Of a DNA stretch of 64,000 nt, positions 42,887 through 52,056 are shown piece by piece. Position 1 is the stretch's first letter, and every line of letters starts with the position of its first letter. The notes below the pieces were generated by a model, which did not search any database, was not told the origin of the DNA, and saw only the letters and a program-made list of their open reading frames with translations. The DNA is from Streptomyces aureus (GTDB lineage Bacteria; Actinomycetota; Actinomycetes; Streptomycetales; Streptomycetaceae). The translations under genes and the position numbers were made by a program. The stretch spans positions 396,287-460,286 of the forward strand of contig NZ_KL647039.1 of NCBI RefSeq assembly GCF_000725495.1. Direction: 5' to 3'.

Positions 42887-43855
42887 ATGCGCACTCGGCC
42901 GCCCATCCGCCCCGAGCCTCGGACCCGCACCCTCACCGCCACGCCCTCCCTCGTCCCGCTGCTGGCCCGCGGCGCCCTGCTCTCCCCCCTCAAGCGGCCC
43001 CGCCCCGACGCCCCCGTGCCCGCCACCCGGCTCGTCCTGCCCCGCGTACGGATCGACCTCGCGCACCTCGCCGCGTACGAGCGGGCCTGCGGGTTCCCGA
43101 CCGGCGCCGACGCCCTGCCCCTCACCTATCCGCACGTGCTCGCCTTCCCCCTGGCGATGCGGATCATGGCGGGGCGCGCGTTCCCGCTCCCGCTGCTCGG
43201 TCTGGTGCACACCTCGATCGGCATCACCCGGCACGAGGGGGCCGGCGCGACCCGGGAGTACGAACTCGCCGTGGAGGTCGGGAAACTGGCGCCGCACCGA
43301 CGGGGCACGGAGGCGACCGTGCTGACCGAGGCGCGGACCGGGGGCAGGCTCGTCTGGGAGTCCACGAGCACCTACCTCGCCCGGCACCGGCACCGGCCCG
43401 GGACCCCGGACGAAGCGCGGGCCGAGGCCGGCGGGGACGGGAGCCGGGAAGGGAACGGGGACGGGAACCCGCGCCACGAGGCACCGCCGTCCGCTCCGCT
43501 CCCCTCCCCCGACGGACCCGCGCCCCTGCCCGCCGTCGCCGAGTGGCCCCTCGCCGCGGACGTCGGCCGCCGCTACGCCGCCGTCTCCGGGGACCGCAAC
43601 CCCATCCATCTGCATCCGCTCACCGCCCGCCTCTTCGGCTTCCCGCGCGCCATCGCGCACGGCATGTGGACGCTCGCCCGCTGCCTCGCCGAGTACGGTC
43701 CGCGGCAAGCGGTGGAAGTGCGGGCCGAGTTCAGGGCGCCGGTGCTGCTGCCGGGAACGGTGACCTACGCCGAGCGGGGGCCGTCGTTCGAGCTCCGCTC
43801 GGGCGGCCGGGTCCATCTGCGGGCCGAGGTGCGGCCGCACGCGCCGGACGCGTGA
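42887..43855 (+). CDS. MaoC-like (hot-dog) dehydratase
   Basis: 322 residues from ATG 42887 (MRTRPPIRPEPRTRT); TTG 42875 is in frame. Two hot-dog halves: the N-terminal one (ALPLTYPHVLAFPLAMRIM) and the C-terminal MaoC one (VGRRYAAVSGDRNPIHLHPL then LFGFPRAIAHGMW), which carries the hydratase-2 pattern D-x-N-P-I-H and the AHGMW segment. The linker (~180-215) is Gly/Pro/Glu-rich. Probably acts on acyl-CoA or acyl-ACP enoyl intermediates; substrate not determinable. Divergent from the acyl-CoA synthetase. Confidence 0.88.
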   Translation: MRTRPPIRPEPRTRTLTATPSLVPLLARGALLSPLKRPRPDAPVPATRLVLPRVRIDLAHLAAYERACGFPTGADALPLTYPHVLAFPLAMRIMAGRAFPLPLLGLVHTSIGITRHEGAGATREYELAVEVGKLAPHRRGTEATVLTEARTGGRLVWESTSTYLARHRHRPGTPDEARAEAGGDGSREGNGDGNPRHEAPPSAPLPSPDGPAPLPAVAEWPLAADVGRRYAAVSGDRNPIHLHPLTARLFGFPRAIAHGMWTLARCLAEYGPRQAVEVRAEFRAPVLLPGTVTYAERGPSFELRSGGRVHLRAEVRPHAPDA

Positions 43856-43856
43856 A

Positions 43857-43883
43857 CTCCGGGCGAACAGTTCATGGCCGGAG
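43857..43883 (+). terminator. Terminator-like hairpin after the MaoC gene
   Basis: CTCCGGGC (43857-43864) / GGCCGGAG (43876-43883), seven of eight pairs, 11-nt loop, immediately after the stop at 43855. No T tract. Confidence 0.4.
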
Positions 43884-44058
43884 CCCCTCACCGGGCACCG
43901 CCTCCGTCCTCAACTCCCAGTTGGTAAGGGTGGGTTGAGAAAATCCTCATAGGCCACACCCAGCGCCCCAAGGTGCTTTCAAGCCCTCACTCATCCCGCC
44001 CTCAGACACCGTTCCTAGCCTCGGTCCACTCCCCCGGCCGGCCAGGAAAGGCTCGCGC

Positions 44059-45348
44059 ATGCCCCCCAGACGAATCGCCGTCATCGCCGACTCCGACACC
44101 CGCTGGAAGTGGGGCGCCTCCGTGGCCCGGCAGATCGCGCCCGGGCACGCGCTCGACGCCCTCTTCCTGCGCACCCGGGCCACCCCGACGGAGCGCCAGC
44201 TGGAGGAGATCGGGATCGTGCCGGACACCCGGCGCGAGGTCACGGTCGCGGAACTGGTCGACGACGAGGAGCTCGCCGCGGCCGACGTGGCGGTCCTGGC
44301 CACCGTCGGCGGCACGACCCTCGCCCTCGCCCACGGCCTCGGCATCGCCTGGGAGGGCCGGGAGCGGCGGCCGGTCACGGTCACCGGCTATGTCGGGGTC
44401 GTGTACGAGAAGATGGTCGACGGACTGATGACCCGGGCCGGCACCGATCTCGTCCTCGCCAACAGCGCGTACGACGCGGACCGCTTCCGGGCCGCGTTCG
44501 CGAGTGTCGGCGTCGATCCGGACTCGGTGGTGGAGTGCGCGCTGCCCTTCCTCGGCGGCGAGCCCTACGCGCCGTCCACGGAACGGCCGTTCACCCTCAC
44601 CTTCGCCGTGCAGCCGTCGGTGCGCAAGGGCCGGGAGGCCCGGCTCGGGCTGCTGGAGCGGGCGGCGGCCCACGCGCGACGGCATCCCGAACGGCTGGTG
44701 CTGATGAAGCTGCGCAGTCTCCCGGGCGAGCACACCACCCACGTCGAGGCCGACCCGTACCAGCTGCTCGTCGAGCGGCTGGCCGAGCCGGCCCCGCCCA
44801 ACCTGCGTCTGGTCTACGGCAACATGGGCGAAGTCCTGGACCGTACCGACCTGTTGGTGACCGTCAGCTCGACGGCCGCCCTGGAGTCGATGCACCGGGG
44901 CATCCCGACCGCGATCCTCACCGACTTCGGCGTCCGGGAGGCGCACGGCAACCACTACTTCGTCCACTCGGGCTGTCTGGCCTCCTGGGACGACCTGGAC
45001 GCCGGCGCGGCACCCCGCGTCGACCCGGCCTGGGCGGCGCGGCAGGGCATCGGCAAGAGCGACCCCTACGCCGCCGCCCGCGCCCGGCTCGCGGCGCTGG
45101 GAGCGGGCCGGCTGCCGGCGCTGCGGCCGTACTACTCGCCGCGGCGGGCGGGCGCGTATCTCGGCGGCATCCTGGAGCGCAACGGCATGGACGAGAAGGG
45201 CCGGCCGCTGGCACTCGTGCCGGGTGCGGCCGGTACGGGCCCGCTGCGGACCGTGATCCGGCGGGCGGCACGCAGCGGCGCCAAGTCCCTCTACCGGGTG
45301 GGCCGGGAACGGGTCGCCCCGGCCCTGCGCCGCTGGGGCCGGCACTGA
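44059..45348 (+). CDS. DUF6716-type putative glycosyltransferase
   Basis: 429 residues, ATG 44059 preceded by AGGAAAGG. Soluble. N-terminus RRIAVIADSDTRWKWGASV and mid-region TLTFAVQPSVRKGREARL, LVYGNMGEVLDRTDLLVTVS and STAALESMHRGIPTAILTDF fit the DUF6716 family (GT-B-like fold, second half resembling glycosyltransferases with a nucleotide-sugar binding site). Substrate unknown; the family is common in Streptomyces and next to cell-envelope genes. Basic tail (GRERVAPALRRWGRH) may contact membrane lipid. Confidence 0.75.
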   Translation: MPPRRIAVIADSDTRWKWGASVARQIAPGHALDALFLRTRATPTERQLEEIGIVPDTRREVTVAELVDDEELAAADVAVLATVGGTTLALAHGLGIAWEGRERRPVTVTGYVGVVYEKMVDGLMTRAGTDLVLANSAYDADRFRAAFASVGVDPDSVVECALPFLGGEPYAPSTERPFTLTFAVQPSVRKGREARLGLLERAAAHARRHPERLVLMKLRSLPGEHTTHVEADPYQLLVERLAEPAPPNLRLVYGNMGEVLDRTDLLVTVSSTAALESMHRGIPTAILTDFGVREAHGNHYFVHSGCLASWDDLDAGAAPRVDPAWAARQGIGKSDPYAAARARLAALGAGRLPALRPYYSPRRAGAYLGGILERNGMDEKGRPLALVPGAAGTGPLRTVIRRAARSGAKSLYRVGRERVAPALRRWGRH

Positions 45349-45453
45349 ACCGACGGCCCCGGACCGGCAAGGAAAGCCCCGGCACGAAAGGCCCCACCGC
45401 CCGGCACCCTCGGACCCCGACCCGGCACGAACGGCCCCCGCCGTCCTCCCCGG

Positions 45454-46131
45454 TCAGGCCTCCGCGGTGGTCTGGTGCGGGACGGCGGCGGCGGGCGGCG
45501 GGGTCCAGGGCCGGCCCTGCATGAGGGTGCCGAGTCCCGCCCAGGCGAAGTTCATCAGGGTGGCGGCGGCCTGCCGGGCCGAGACGCCCGGGGTGGCGTT
45601 GGCCCAGGCGGCCATCGACTCGGCGGCACCGACGAGCGCCTCCGCGAGTCCGGCGACCTCGCGCGCGGGCAACGACGGGTCGCGGTGCGCCTCGCGCGCC
45701 GCGACGACGATCAACTGCGTGACGAACCGGACCAGTTCCTCGCGCATCGCGAAGACCTCGGCGGCGAAGGGCTCGCCGTGCGTACGGGCCTGGAGGTGCA
45801 GCACCGACCAGCCGTCCGGGTTCTCGGCGGTGTGGGTGAAGAACGCCCGCAGCCCTTCCCAGAGTTGGCGGTCGGCGGGCAGTTCGGTGCGGACACCGGC
45901 ACGGACCGCGGCGGTGAGCGCCGCGGCCTCACGCCGGATGCAGGCGGTGAACAGGTCTTCCTTCGAGTTCAGGTACAGGTACACCAACGGCTTGGACACG
46001 CCCGCCAGTTCGGCGATCTCGTCCATCGACGCCGCGCGGTACCCGCGCTGCCCGAAGGTCCGTACAGCGGCGTCCAGCATCTGCTGTTCGCGCACCGCGC
46101 GCGGCATCCGCTTGTTCTTCACAGCACCCAT
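45454..46131 (-). CDS. TetR-family transcriptional regulator
   Basis: 225 residues. N-terminal HTH domain: REQQMLDAAVRTFGQRGYRA, SMDEIAELAGVSKPLVYLYL (recognition helix region), then a TetR-type ligand-binding domain. Starts ATG/GTG near 46131; basic MGAVKNKRMPR lead. A candidate target is the palindrome at 42789-42802, and its own upstream region toward 46179 is a possible autoregulatory site. Ligand unknown. Confidence 0.92.
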   Translation of the reverse strand: MGAVKNKRMPRAVREQQMLDAAVRTFGQRGYRAASMDEIAELAGVSKPLVYLYLNSKEDLFTACIRREAAALTAAVRAGVRTELPADRQLWEGLRAFFTHTAENPDGWSVLHLQARTHGEPFAAEVFAMREELVRFVTQLIVVAAREAHRDPSLPAREVAGLAEALVGAAESMAAWANATPGVSARQAAATLMNFAWAGLGTLMQGRPWTPPPAAAVPHQTTAEA

Positions 46132-46178
46132 GCGCCAAGCCTACGAGGGACCGCGGCGCGGCCGGGCGCGCGGCGGAT

Positions 46179-46484
46179 TCAGGACGCCCGGCTCGCGGTG
46201 CCCGTGGCGGCCTCGTCCACGGCGGCGTCCTCCTGGGCGCGGTTGCGCTCCAGGTTCGCCCGGGCGCGGTCGACGCGCGCGACGACCTGCTCCGAGGCGC
46301 GGTCGCGGGCGCCGCGCAGGACGACGAAGCTGATCGGCGCGGAGATCACCAGGGCCAACAGGACGACCCACATGTAGTTGGAGTCGCCGAGGCCGCGCGG
46401 GGCGATGCCCGAGTAGACGAGGCCCCAGACGACCACGAGGCAGCCCACGAAGATCCCAAGGCGCATCAGTGTGTAGCGGAGCAT
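46179..46484 (-). CDS. DUF4229 small membrane protein
   Basis: 101 residues. Two membrane helices, TLMRLGIFVGCLVVVWGLVY and YMWVVLLALVISAPISFVVL, then a charged amphipathic helix (ASEQVVARVDRARANLERNR). This matches DUF4229 proteins, small actinobacterial membrane proteins found near the mqn genes in Streptomyces. Function unknown. Confidence 0.88.
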   Translation of the reverse strand: MLRYTLMRLGIFVGCLVVVWGLVYSGIAPRGLGDSNYMWVVLLALVISAPISFVVLRGARDRASEQVVARVDRARANLERNRAQEDAAVDEAATGTASRAS

Positions 46485-46589
46485 CTCAATCCACTCTTTC
46501 GTTGCGAACGTTCCCGAAGGACCCCGTCCAGTGAAGCACGCCGGGACGTCGATCTTGCAGGGGGTCCTCGGTCGGGAACGCGCGGCCCC

Positions 46590-47123
46590 TCAGCCGCGGC
46601 GGGCGAGGGGCAGCAGCATGGTGATGTCGTCGCGGTCGTCGCCGGGCGCGACACGGATCGCGCCCGGGACCCGCCCGACCTCCTTGTAGCCGCAGGAGGC
46701 GTAGAACCGCTCCAGGCCCTCACCGCCCCGGCAGGTCAGCCGTATGGCGTCGACGCCCTCGAGGCCGCCCGCCGCCTCCTCGGCGGCGGCGAGCAGGTCC
46801 CTCCCGTGCCCCTTGCCCTGGTGCCGGGGGTGCACCATCACGGTGTAGAGCCAGACCCAGTGCTTCATCAGCCGGTGGGTGTTGTGGGTGAGGAAGGCGG
46901 TCGCGGCGACGGCGCCCTCCTCGTCCAGGCCGACCAGCAGCCGGGTGCGGCCCTCCGCCATGGCGACGAAGTGCTTCACCAGCTCGGGGCGCACGTCGCC
47001 GGGGGTCACCGGCGGCACGAAGCCGACGGAGCCGCCGGCGTTCGAGACGTCCGTCCACAGGGCGACCACGCCGTCCCGGAGGCCCGGGGTGACCGCCGGG
47101 TCCAGTTCGAAGACCAGCGCCAC
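46590..47123 (-). CDS. GNAT-family N-acetyltransferase
   Basis: 177 residues from GTG 47123, one base beyond the mqnE stop; GTG 47153, inside mqnE, would add ten residues of no family character. GNAT motifs: VWLYTVMVHPRHQGKGHGRDLL (motif A, Q/R-x-x-G-x-G) and LTCRGGEGLERFYASCGYKEVG (motif B). Acetyl-donor is presumably acetyl-CoA, acceptor unknown. Probably cotranscribed with mqnE. Confidence 0.88.
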   Translation of the reverse strand: MALVFELDPAVTPGLRDGVVALWTDVSNAGGSVGFVPPVTPGDVRPELVKHFVAMAEGRTRLLVGLDEEGAVAATAFLTHNTHRLMKHWVWLYTVMVHPRHQGKGHGRDLLAAAEEAAGGLEGVDAIRLTCRGGEGLERFYASCGYKEVGRVPGAIRVAPGDDRDDITMLLPLARRG

Positions 47124-47124
47124 G

Positions 47125-48288
47125 TCAGACCCGCATCGGCTGGGGCGACTCACGACGCGCCGGGTCCGGTCCGTCGTACTCGCGGATGATCTCGTACCGC
47201 GTGTTGCGCTCCACCGGGCGGAAGCCGGCGTCGCGGATGAGGTCCAGCAGGTCCTCGCGGGTGAGCTTGTTCGGGGTGCCGTAGTTGTCGGCGTCGTGCG
47301 TGATCTTGTACTCGACGACCGAGCCGTCCATGTCGTCGGCGCCGTGCTGGAGCGCGAGCTGGGCGGTCTGGACGCCGTGCATGACCCAGAAGACCTTGAC
47401 GTGCGGGACGTTGTCGAAGAGCAGCCGGGAGACCGCGAAGGTCTTCAGCGCCTCGGCGCCGGTCGCCATCTGGGTGCGCGCCTGGAGGCGGTTCCTGACC
47501 TTGCCGTCCTGCATGTCCACGAAGTCGTGCTGGTAGCGCAGCGGGATGAAGACCTGGAAGCCGCCGGTCTCGTCCTGGAGCTCACGCAGCCGCAGCACGT
47601 GGTCCACGCGGTGGCGGGGCTCCTCGATGTGCCCGTACAGCATCGTGCACGGGGTCTTGAGACCCTTCTCGTGCGCGAGGCGGTGGATGCGCGACCAGTC
47701 CTCCCAGTGGGTGCGGTGGTCGACGATGTGCTGCCTGACCTCCCAGTCGAAGATCTCCGCGCCGCCGCCGGTCAGCGACTCCAGCCCGGCCTCGATCAGC
47801 TCGTCGAGGATCTCGGAGGCCGACAGCCCCGAGATGGTCTCGAAGTGGTGGATCTCGGTGGCCGTGAACGCCTTCAGCGAGACGTTCGGCAGGGCCTTCT
47901 TCAGCTCGCTGAGCGAGCGCGGGTAGTAGCGCCAGGGCAGGCTGGGGTGCAGGCCGTTGACGATGTGCAGCTCGGTGAGGTTCTCGCCCTCCATCGCCTT
48001 GGCGAGCTTCACCGCCTCCTCGATGCGCATCGTGTACGCGTCCTTCTCGCCCGGCTTGCGCTGGAACGAGCAGTACGCGCAGGACGCGGTGCACACGTTC
48101 GTCATGTTGAGGTGGCGGTTGACGTTGAAGTGGACGACGTCGCCGTTCTTGCGCGTGCGCACCTCGTGCGCGAGGCCGCCGAGCCACGCCAGGTCGTCCG
48201 ACTCGTAGAGCGCGATGCCGTCCTCACGGGTCAGCCGCTCACCGGCCCGGACCTTGTCCTCCAGCTCGCGCTTGAGCCCGACATCCAT
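47125..48288 (-). CDS. mqnE: Aminodeoxyfutalosine synthase MqnE (radical SAM)
   Basis: 387 residues from ATG 48288. Radical SAM cluster C66-x3-C70-x2-C73 (CTASCAYCSF), preceded by HFNVNRHLNMTNV and followed by FTATEIHHFETISGLS and GLESLTGGGAEIFDWEVRQ, the MqnE/MqnC family signatures. Adds an adenosyl radical to 3-enolpyruvylbenzoate to make aminofutalosine, second step of the futalosine menaquinone pathway. An in-frame ATG-like extension to 48321 is not needed. Upstream of the GNAT gene, downstream (in the same direction) of the Lrp gene. Confidence 0.96.
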   Translation of the reverse strand: MDVGLKRELEDKVRAGERLTREDGIALYESDDLAWLGGLAHEVRTRKNGDVVHFNVNRHLNMTNVCTASCAYCSFQRKPGEKDAYTMRIEEAVKLAKAMEGENLTELHIVNGLHPSLPWRYYPRSLSELKKALPNVSLKAFTATEIHHFETISGLSASEILDELIEAGLESLTGGGAEIFDWEVRQHIVDHRTHWEDWSRIHRLAHEKGLKTPCTMLYGHIEEPRHRVDHVLRLRELQDETGGFQVFIPLRYQHDFVDMQDGKVRNRLQARTQMATGAEALKTFAVSRLLFDNVPHVKVFWVMHGVQTAQLALQHGADDMDGSVVEYKITHDADNYGTPNKLTREDLLDLIRDAGFRPVERNTRYEIIREYDGPDPARRESPQPMRV

Positions 48289-48385
48289 GCGATTACCTCT
48301 CCCTGTGACGAACGCTGCCAACCGTACTCCCCGCCCTCTCGGCGAAAGGCCCCCACCTGGGCCTTTCGCCCCACCCGGGGTGTGC

Positions 48386-48841
48386 CTAGTCCTCTTCCGG
48401 CAGCTCTCCGACCCGGTTCTCCCACTTCGTGGAGAGCACGATCGTCGTCCGGGTGCGGGAGACGCCCTTGGTGCCGGACAGACGCCGGATGGTCTTCTCC
48501 AGTCCGTCGACGTCGCTGGAGCGCACCTTGAGCATGAACGAGTCGTCGCCCGCGATGAACCAGCAGTCCTCGATCTCGCTGAGGTCGCGCAGCCGCCGGG
48601 CCACGTCCTCGTGGTCGGCCGCGTCGGAGAGCGAGATGCCGATCAGGGCGGTGACGCCGAGACCGAGCGAGGCCGAGTCGACCGTCGCGCGGTACCCGGT
48701 GATGACCCCGGCCGCCTCCAGCCGGTTGATGCGGTCGGTGACACTGGGTCCCGACAGACCGACGAGGCGCCCCAGCTCCGCGTAGGAGGCCCGGCCGTTC
48801 TCTCTCAGGGCCTGGATGAGCTGCCTGTCCACCGCGTCCAT
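48386..48841 (-). CDS. Lrp/AsnC-family regulator
   Basis: 151 residues. HTH: AVDRQLIQALRENGRASYAE, LGRLVGLSGPSVTDRINRLE; then RAM domain with GISLSDAADHEDVARRLRDL and CWFIAGDDSFMLKVRSSD. Binds amino-acid-type effectors by family. Sits between ubiX and mqnE on the same strand, so it may control the menaquinone genes, though other targets are equally possible. Short AT-rich stretch before its start (48842-48895), with GATTCTCAAGA, may contain its own operator. Confidence 0.93.
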   Translation of the reverse strand: MDAVDRQLIQALRENGRASYAELGRLVGLSGPSVTDRINRLEAAGVITGYRATVDSASLGLGVTALIGISLSDAADHEDVARRLRDLSEIEDCWFIAGDDSFMLKVRSSDVDGLEKTIRRLSGTKGVSRTRTTIVLSTKWENRVGELPEED

Positions 48842-48895
48842 GCGATCGAAGCCTTCCGCTGAAAAGGTCTGAGACGTCTTGAGAATCTTGCGAGT

Positions 48896-49585
48896 CTAGG
48901 TGGTGGCGTCCCGGGAGCCGCTCCCGAGTCCGCCCTTCCACCGGCGGTACAGGCCGTGTTCGACGCCCGCCGCGTCGAGGGCCCGGCCGGCGACGAAGTC
49001 CACCAGGTCCTGGATGTGCGTGGCCCCCGCGTAGAACGCGGGCGAGGCGGGCAGCACGGTGGCGCCCGCGTCGTCCAGGGAGACCAGGTGACGCAGTGTC
49101 TGCCCGTTCAGCGGGGTCTCCCGCACGGCGACGACCAGCGTGCGGCCCTCCTTGAGGGTGACGCTCGCGGCGCGCTGCAGCAGGTCCTTGGACAGCCCGA
49201 GCGCGACCCCGGCCACACAGGCGGTGGACGCGGGCACGATCAGCATGCCCTTGGCCGGGTACGAGCCCGAGGAGGGCCCGGCCGCCAGGTCGCCCGCGCT
49301 CCAGTGCCGTACGGCGTCGAGGTGCTCGTCGGGGACGTCGAAGGTGCCGGGCTTGCCGTCGGCGCCCCGCTCCAGCCACGCCCGCAGGTCGGCCCGCCAG
49401 TGGGCGTCACGGAAGGGGAGGCCGGTCTCGTCGAGCAGCGTGAGCCGTGAGGCTCTGCTGACGACGAGGTCGACGCTCTCGCCCGCGTCCAGCAGTGAAC
49501 GCAGCACCGAGGCCGCGTACGGCGTACCGGACGCCCCGGACACCCCCACGATCCAAGGCCGGCGCTGCGTCTGTCCTGGCTTCAT
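48896..49585 (-). CDS. mqnM: UbiX-type flavin prenyltransferase (menaquinone branch)
   Basis: 229 residues. MKPGQTQRRPWIVGVSGASG then TPYAASVLRSLL is the UbiX flavoprotein start; HWSAGDLAAGPSSGSYPAKG and SASVTLKEGRTLVVAVRETPL are further signatures. Makes prenylated FMN, cofactor of the UbiD decarboxylase encoded 1 kb away on the same strand. Belongs to the mqn set (MqnM in literature naming). Confidence 0.93.
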   Translation of the reverse strand: MKPGQTQRRPWIVGVSGASGTPYAASVLRSLLDAGESVDLVVSRASRLTLLDETGLPFRDAHWRADLRAWLERGADGKPGTFDVPDEHLDAVRHWSAGDLAAGPSSGSYPAKGMLIVPASTACVAGVALGLSKDLLQRAASVTLKEGRTLVVAVRETPLNGQTLRHLVSLDDAGATVLPASPAFYAGATHIQDLVDFVAGRALDAAGVEHGLYRRWKGGLGSGSRDATT

Positions 49586-49616
49586 GATGTCGAGCCTATC
49601 CGGCCACCGCCCATGG

Positions 49617-50519
49617 TCAGACCGTCAGCCCGCGCACCAGCAGGTCGAGCAGGGCGCACACGAACAGGGCGATCCCGATGAAGCCGTTGACCTGGAAGAA
49701 CGCCCGGTTCAGCCGGCTCAGGTCGTGCGGCTTCACGATGGAGTGCTCGTAGAGGAACGCGCCGGCCACGATCACCAGGCCGAGCCAGAAGAAGACCCCG
49801 GCGCCGGTGGCCGCGCCGTACCAGACGAAGAGCGCCGTCGTCACGGCGTGGCAGACGCGGGCGCCGGTGACCGCGGCCGGGATGCCGAAGCGGGCCGGCA
49901 CGGACATCACACCGATCTCACGGTCCGTCTCGACGTCCTGGCAGGCGTAGATCAGGTCGAAGCCGCCGATCCAGACGCCGACCGCGAGACCGAGGACGAC
50001 CGCGTCCCAGGACCAGGTGCCGGTGACGGCGATCCAGGCGCCGACCGGGCCCATCGCCTGGGCGAGCCCGAGGATGGCCTGCGGGAAGTTCGTGAACCGC
50101 TTGCCGTACGGATAGACGACCATCGGGATGACCGCGATGGGCGCCAGCGCCAGGCACAGCGGGTTGAGCAGCGCCGCGGCGCCGAGGAAGACGACCAGGG
50201 CGATCAGCGCGCCGGTCCAGGCGTGCTTGACGCTCATCGCGCCGGTGACCAGTTCGCGCTGGGCCGTCCGGGGGTTGCGGGCGTCGATCTCGCGGTCGAT
50301 GATCCGGTTCGCGGCCATCGCGAAGGTCCGCAGGCCCACCATCGCGACGGTCACCAGGAGCAGCGTCCCCCAGTGGATGTTCCTGTCGACCTCGAACATC
50401 GCCGTCAGGGCCGCGATGTAGGCGAAGGGCAGCGCGAACACCGAGTGCTCGATCATGACGAGGCGCAGGAACGCCTTGGTGCGGCCCGGCTGCGGAAGCG
50501 CCGCGGAAGCTGAACTCAC
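49617..50519 (-). CDS. mqnP: UbiA-family prenyltransferase MqnP
   Basis: 300 residues from GTG 50519, overlapping the UbiD stop. Membrane prenyltransferase with the aspartate-rich motifs NRIIDREIDARNPRTAQREL (first) and LIYACQDVETDREIGVMSVP (second), and eight or nine helices. Attaches the polyprenyl chain to 1,4-dihydroxy-6-naphthoate. Coupled to ubiD and followed by ubiX. Confidence 0.94.
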   Translation of the reverse strand: MSSASAALPQPGRTKAFLRLVMIEHSVFALPFAYIAALTAMFEVDRNIHWGTLLLVTVAMVGLRTFAMAANRIIDREIDARNPRTAQRELVTGAMSVKHAWTGALIALVVFLGAAALLNPLCLALAPIAVIPMVVYPYGKRFTNFPQAILGLAQAMGPVGAWIAVTGTWSWDAVVLGLAVGVWIGGFDLIYACQDVETDREIGVMSVPARFGIPAAVTGARVCHAVTTALFVWYGAATGAGVFFWLGLVIVAGAFLYEHSIVKPHDLSRLNRAFFQVNGFIGIALFVCALLDLLVRGLTV

Positions 50520-51967
50520 AGCCCGTACTCCTTCCAACGGCGGTCGACCTTCGCCGCCGTCTGCGGGTCGGACAGCACCATCTCGGGCCAGCCGCCGTCC
50601 CGGGTGTAGCCCTCCTCGGGCCACTTCCTCGTCGCGTCGATGCCCGCCTTGCCGCCCCAGAACTGCTGGTAGGAGGCGTGGTCGAGATGGTCGACCGGGC
50701 CTTCGACGACCGTGAGGTCACGGGCGTAGTCCGTGTTGCCGAGGGCGCGCCAGGCGACCTCGTGCAGATCGTGGACGTCGCAGTCGGCGTCCACGACCAC
50801 GATGAGTTTCGTCAGGGACATCATGTGGGCGCCCCAGACGGCGTGCATCACCTTCTGGGCGTGCTTGGGGTACTTCTTGTCGATCGCGACGATCGCGCAG
50901 TTGTGGAAACCGCCCGCCTCGGGGAGGTGGTAGTCCACGATGTCCGGGACGATGATCTTCAGCAGGGGCAGGAAGAACCGCTCCGTCGCCCGGCCGAGCG
51001 GGCCGTCCTCCGTCGGGGGCCGGCCCACCACGATGGACTGGAGCAGCGGCCTGCGCCGCATCGTCACGCAGTCGATGGTCAGCGCCGGGAACGGCTCCTG
51101 CGGGGTGTAGAAGCCGGTGTGGTCGCCGAACGGCCCCTCGGGCAGCATCTCGCCGGGCTCGAGCCAGCCCTCCAGGACGACCTCGGCGTTGGCGGGCACC
51201 TGGAGCGGGACGGTCTTGCAGTCGACCATCTCGATCCGCTTGCCCTGGAGGAACCCGGCGAAGAGGTACTCGTCGATGTCTCCGGGCAGCGGGGCGGTGG
51301 AGGCGTAGGTGACCGCGGGCGGGCAGCCGAAGGCGATCGCCACGGGCAGCCGCTCGCCCCTGCGGGCGGCGACCTGGTAGTGGTTGCGGCTGTCCTTGTG
51401 GATCTGCCAGTGCATGCCGATGGTGCGCTTGTCGTGGCGCTGGAGCCGGTAGAGACCGAGGTTGCGGATGCCGGACTCGGGGTCCTTGGTGTGGGTGAGC
51501 CCGAGGTTGAAGAAGGAGCCGCCGTCGTCGGGCCAGGTGAACAGGGCGGGCAGGGCGTCGAGGTCGACGTCCTCGCCCTGGAGCACCACTTCCTGAACCG
51601 GCGCGTCCTTGACCTTCTTGGGCGGGACGTGCGCCATCGCGCCGAGCTTGCCGAACGCCTCGCGCACGCCCACGAAGCCGTGCGGCAGTTCGGGCCGGAG
51701 CAGTCCGCCGATCTTCTCGGAGATCTCTCCGTACGACTTCAGGCCGAGGGCCTTGAGCAGCCGCCGGTCGGTGCCGAACACGTTCATCGCGAGGGGCATG
51801 GAGGAGCCCTTCACGTTCTCGAAGAGGAGCGCGGGCCCGCCGGCCTTCTGCACCCGGTCGACGATCTCCCCGACCTCCAGGTACGGATCCACCTCGGCCT
51901 TGATGCGCTTGAGGTCTCCCTCGCGCTCCAGCGCCCTGAGCAGGGAGCGAAGATCGTCGTAAGCCAT
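50516..51967 (-). CDS. mqnL: UbiD-family decarboxylase MqnL
   Basis: 483 residues. MAYDDLRSLLRALEREGDLK; LYRLQRHDKRTIGMHWQIHK; RRGERLPVAIAFGCPPAVTY; and GPFGDHTGFYTPQEPFPALT (E/R-x-D-x-type active site region) are standard UbiD motifs. Uses prenyl-FMN from UbiX to decarboxylate the prenylated naphthoate. First gene of the ubiD-ubiA-ubiX transcript; start directly downstream of a short divergent gap. Confidence 0.95.
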   Translation of the reverse strand: MAYDDLRSLLRALEREGDLKRIKAEVDPYLEVGEIVDRVQKAGGPALLFENVKGSSMPLAMNVFGTDRRLLKALGLKSYGEISEKIGGLLRPELPHGFVGVREAFGKLGAMAHVPPKKVKDAPVQEVVLQGEDVDLDALPALFTWPDDGGSFFNLGLTHTKDPESGIRNLGLYRLQRHDKRTIGMHWQIHKDSRNHYQVAARRGERLPVAIAFGCPPAVTYASTAPLPGDIDEYLFAGFLQGKRIEMVDCKTVPLQVPANAEVVLEGWLEPGEMLPEGPFGDHTGFYTPQEPFPALTIDCVTMRRRPLLQSIVVGRPPTEDGPLGRATERFFLPLLKIIVPDIVDYHLPEAGGFHNCAIVAIDKKYPKHAQKVMHAVWGAHMMSLTKLIVVVDADCDVHDLHEVAWRALGNTDYARDLTVVEGPVDHLDHASYQQFWGGKAGIDATRKWPEEGYTRDGGWPEMVLSDPQTAAKVDRRWKEYGL

Positions 51968-52056
51968 GTGTCCAAGTATCGGCCACCCGCTAATCTGTGC
52001 CCGTCACCGGGGGGCCCGTGCCGCCCCGCCGTCGCTCACTGGGGGATCGTCCGGCC

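Noticed and set aside
47124..47153. Extended start of the GNAT gene inside mqnE
   Set aside because: The extra ten residues show no GNAT similarity, and GTG 47123 lies right beside the mqnE stop.
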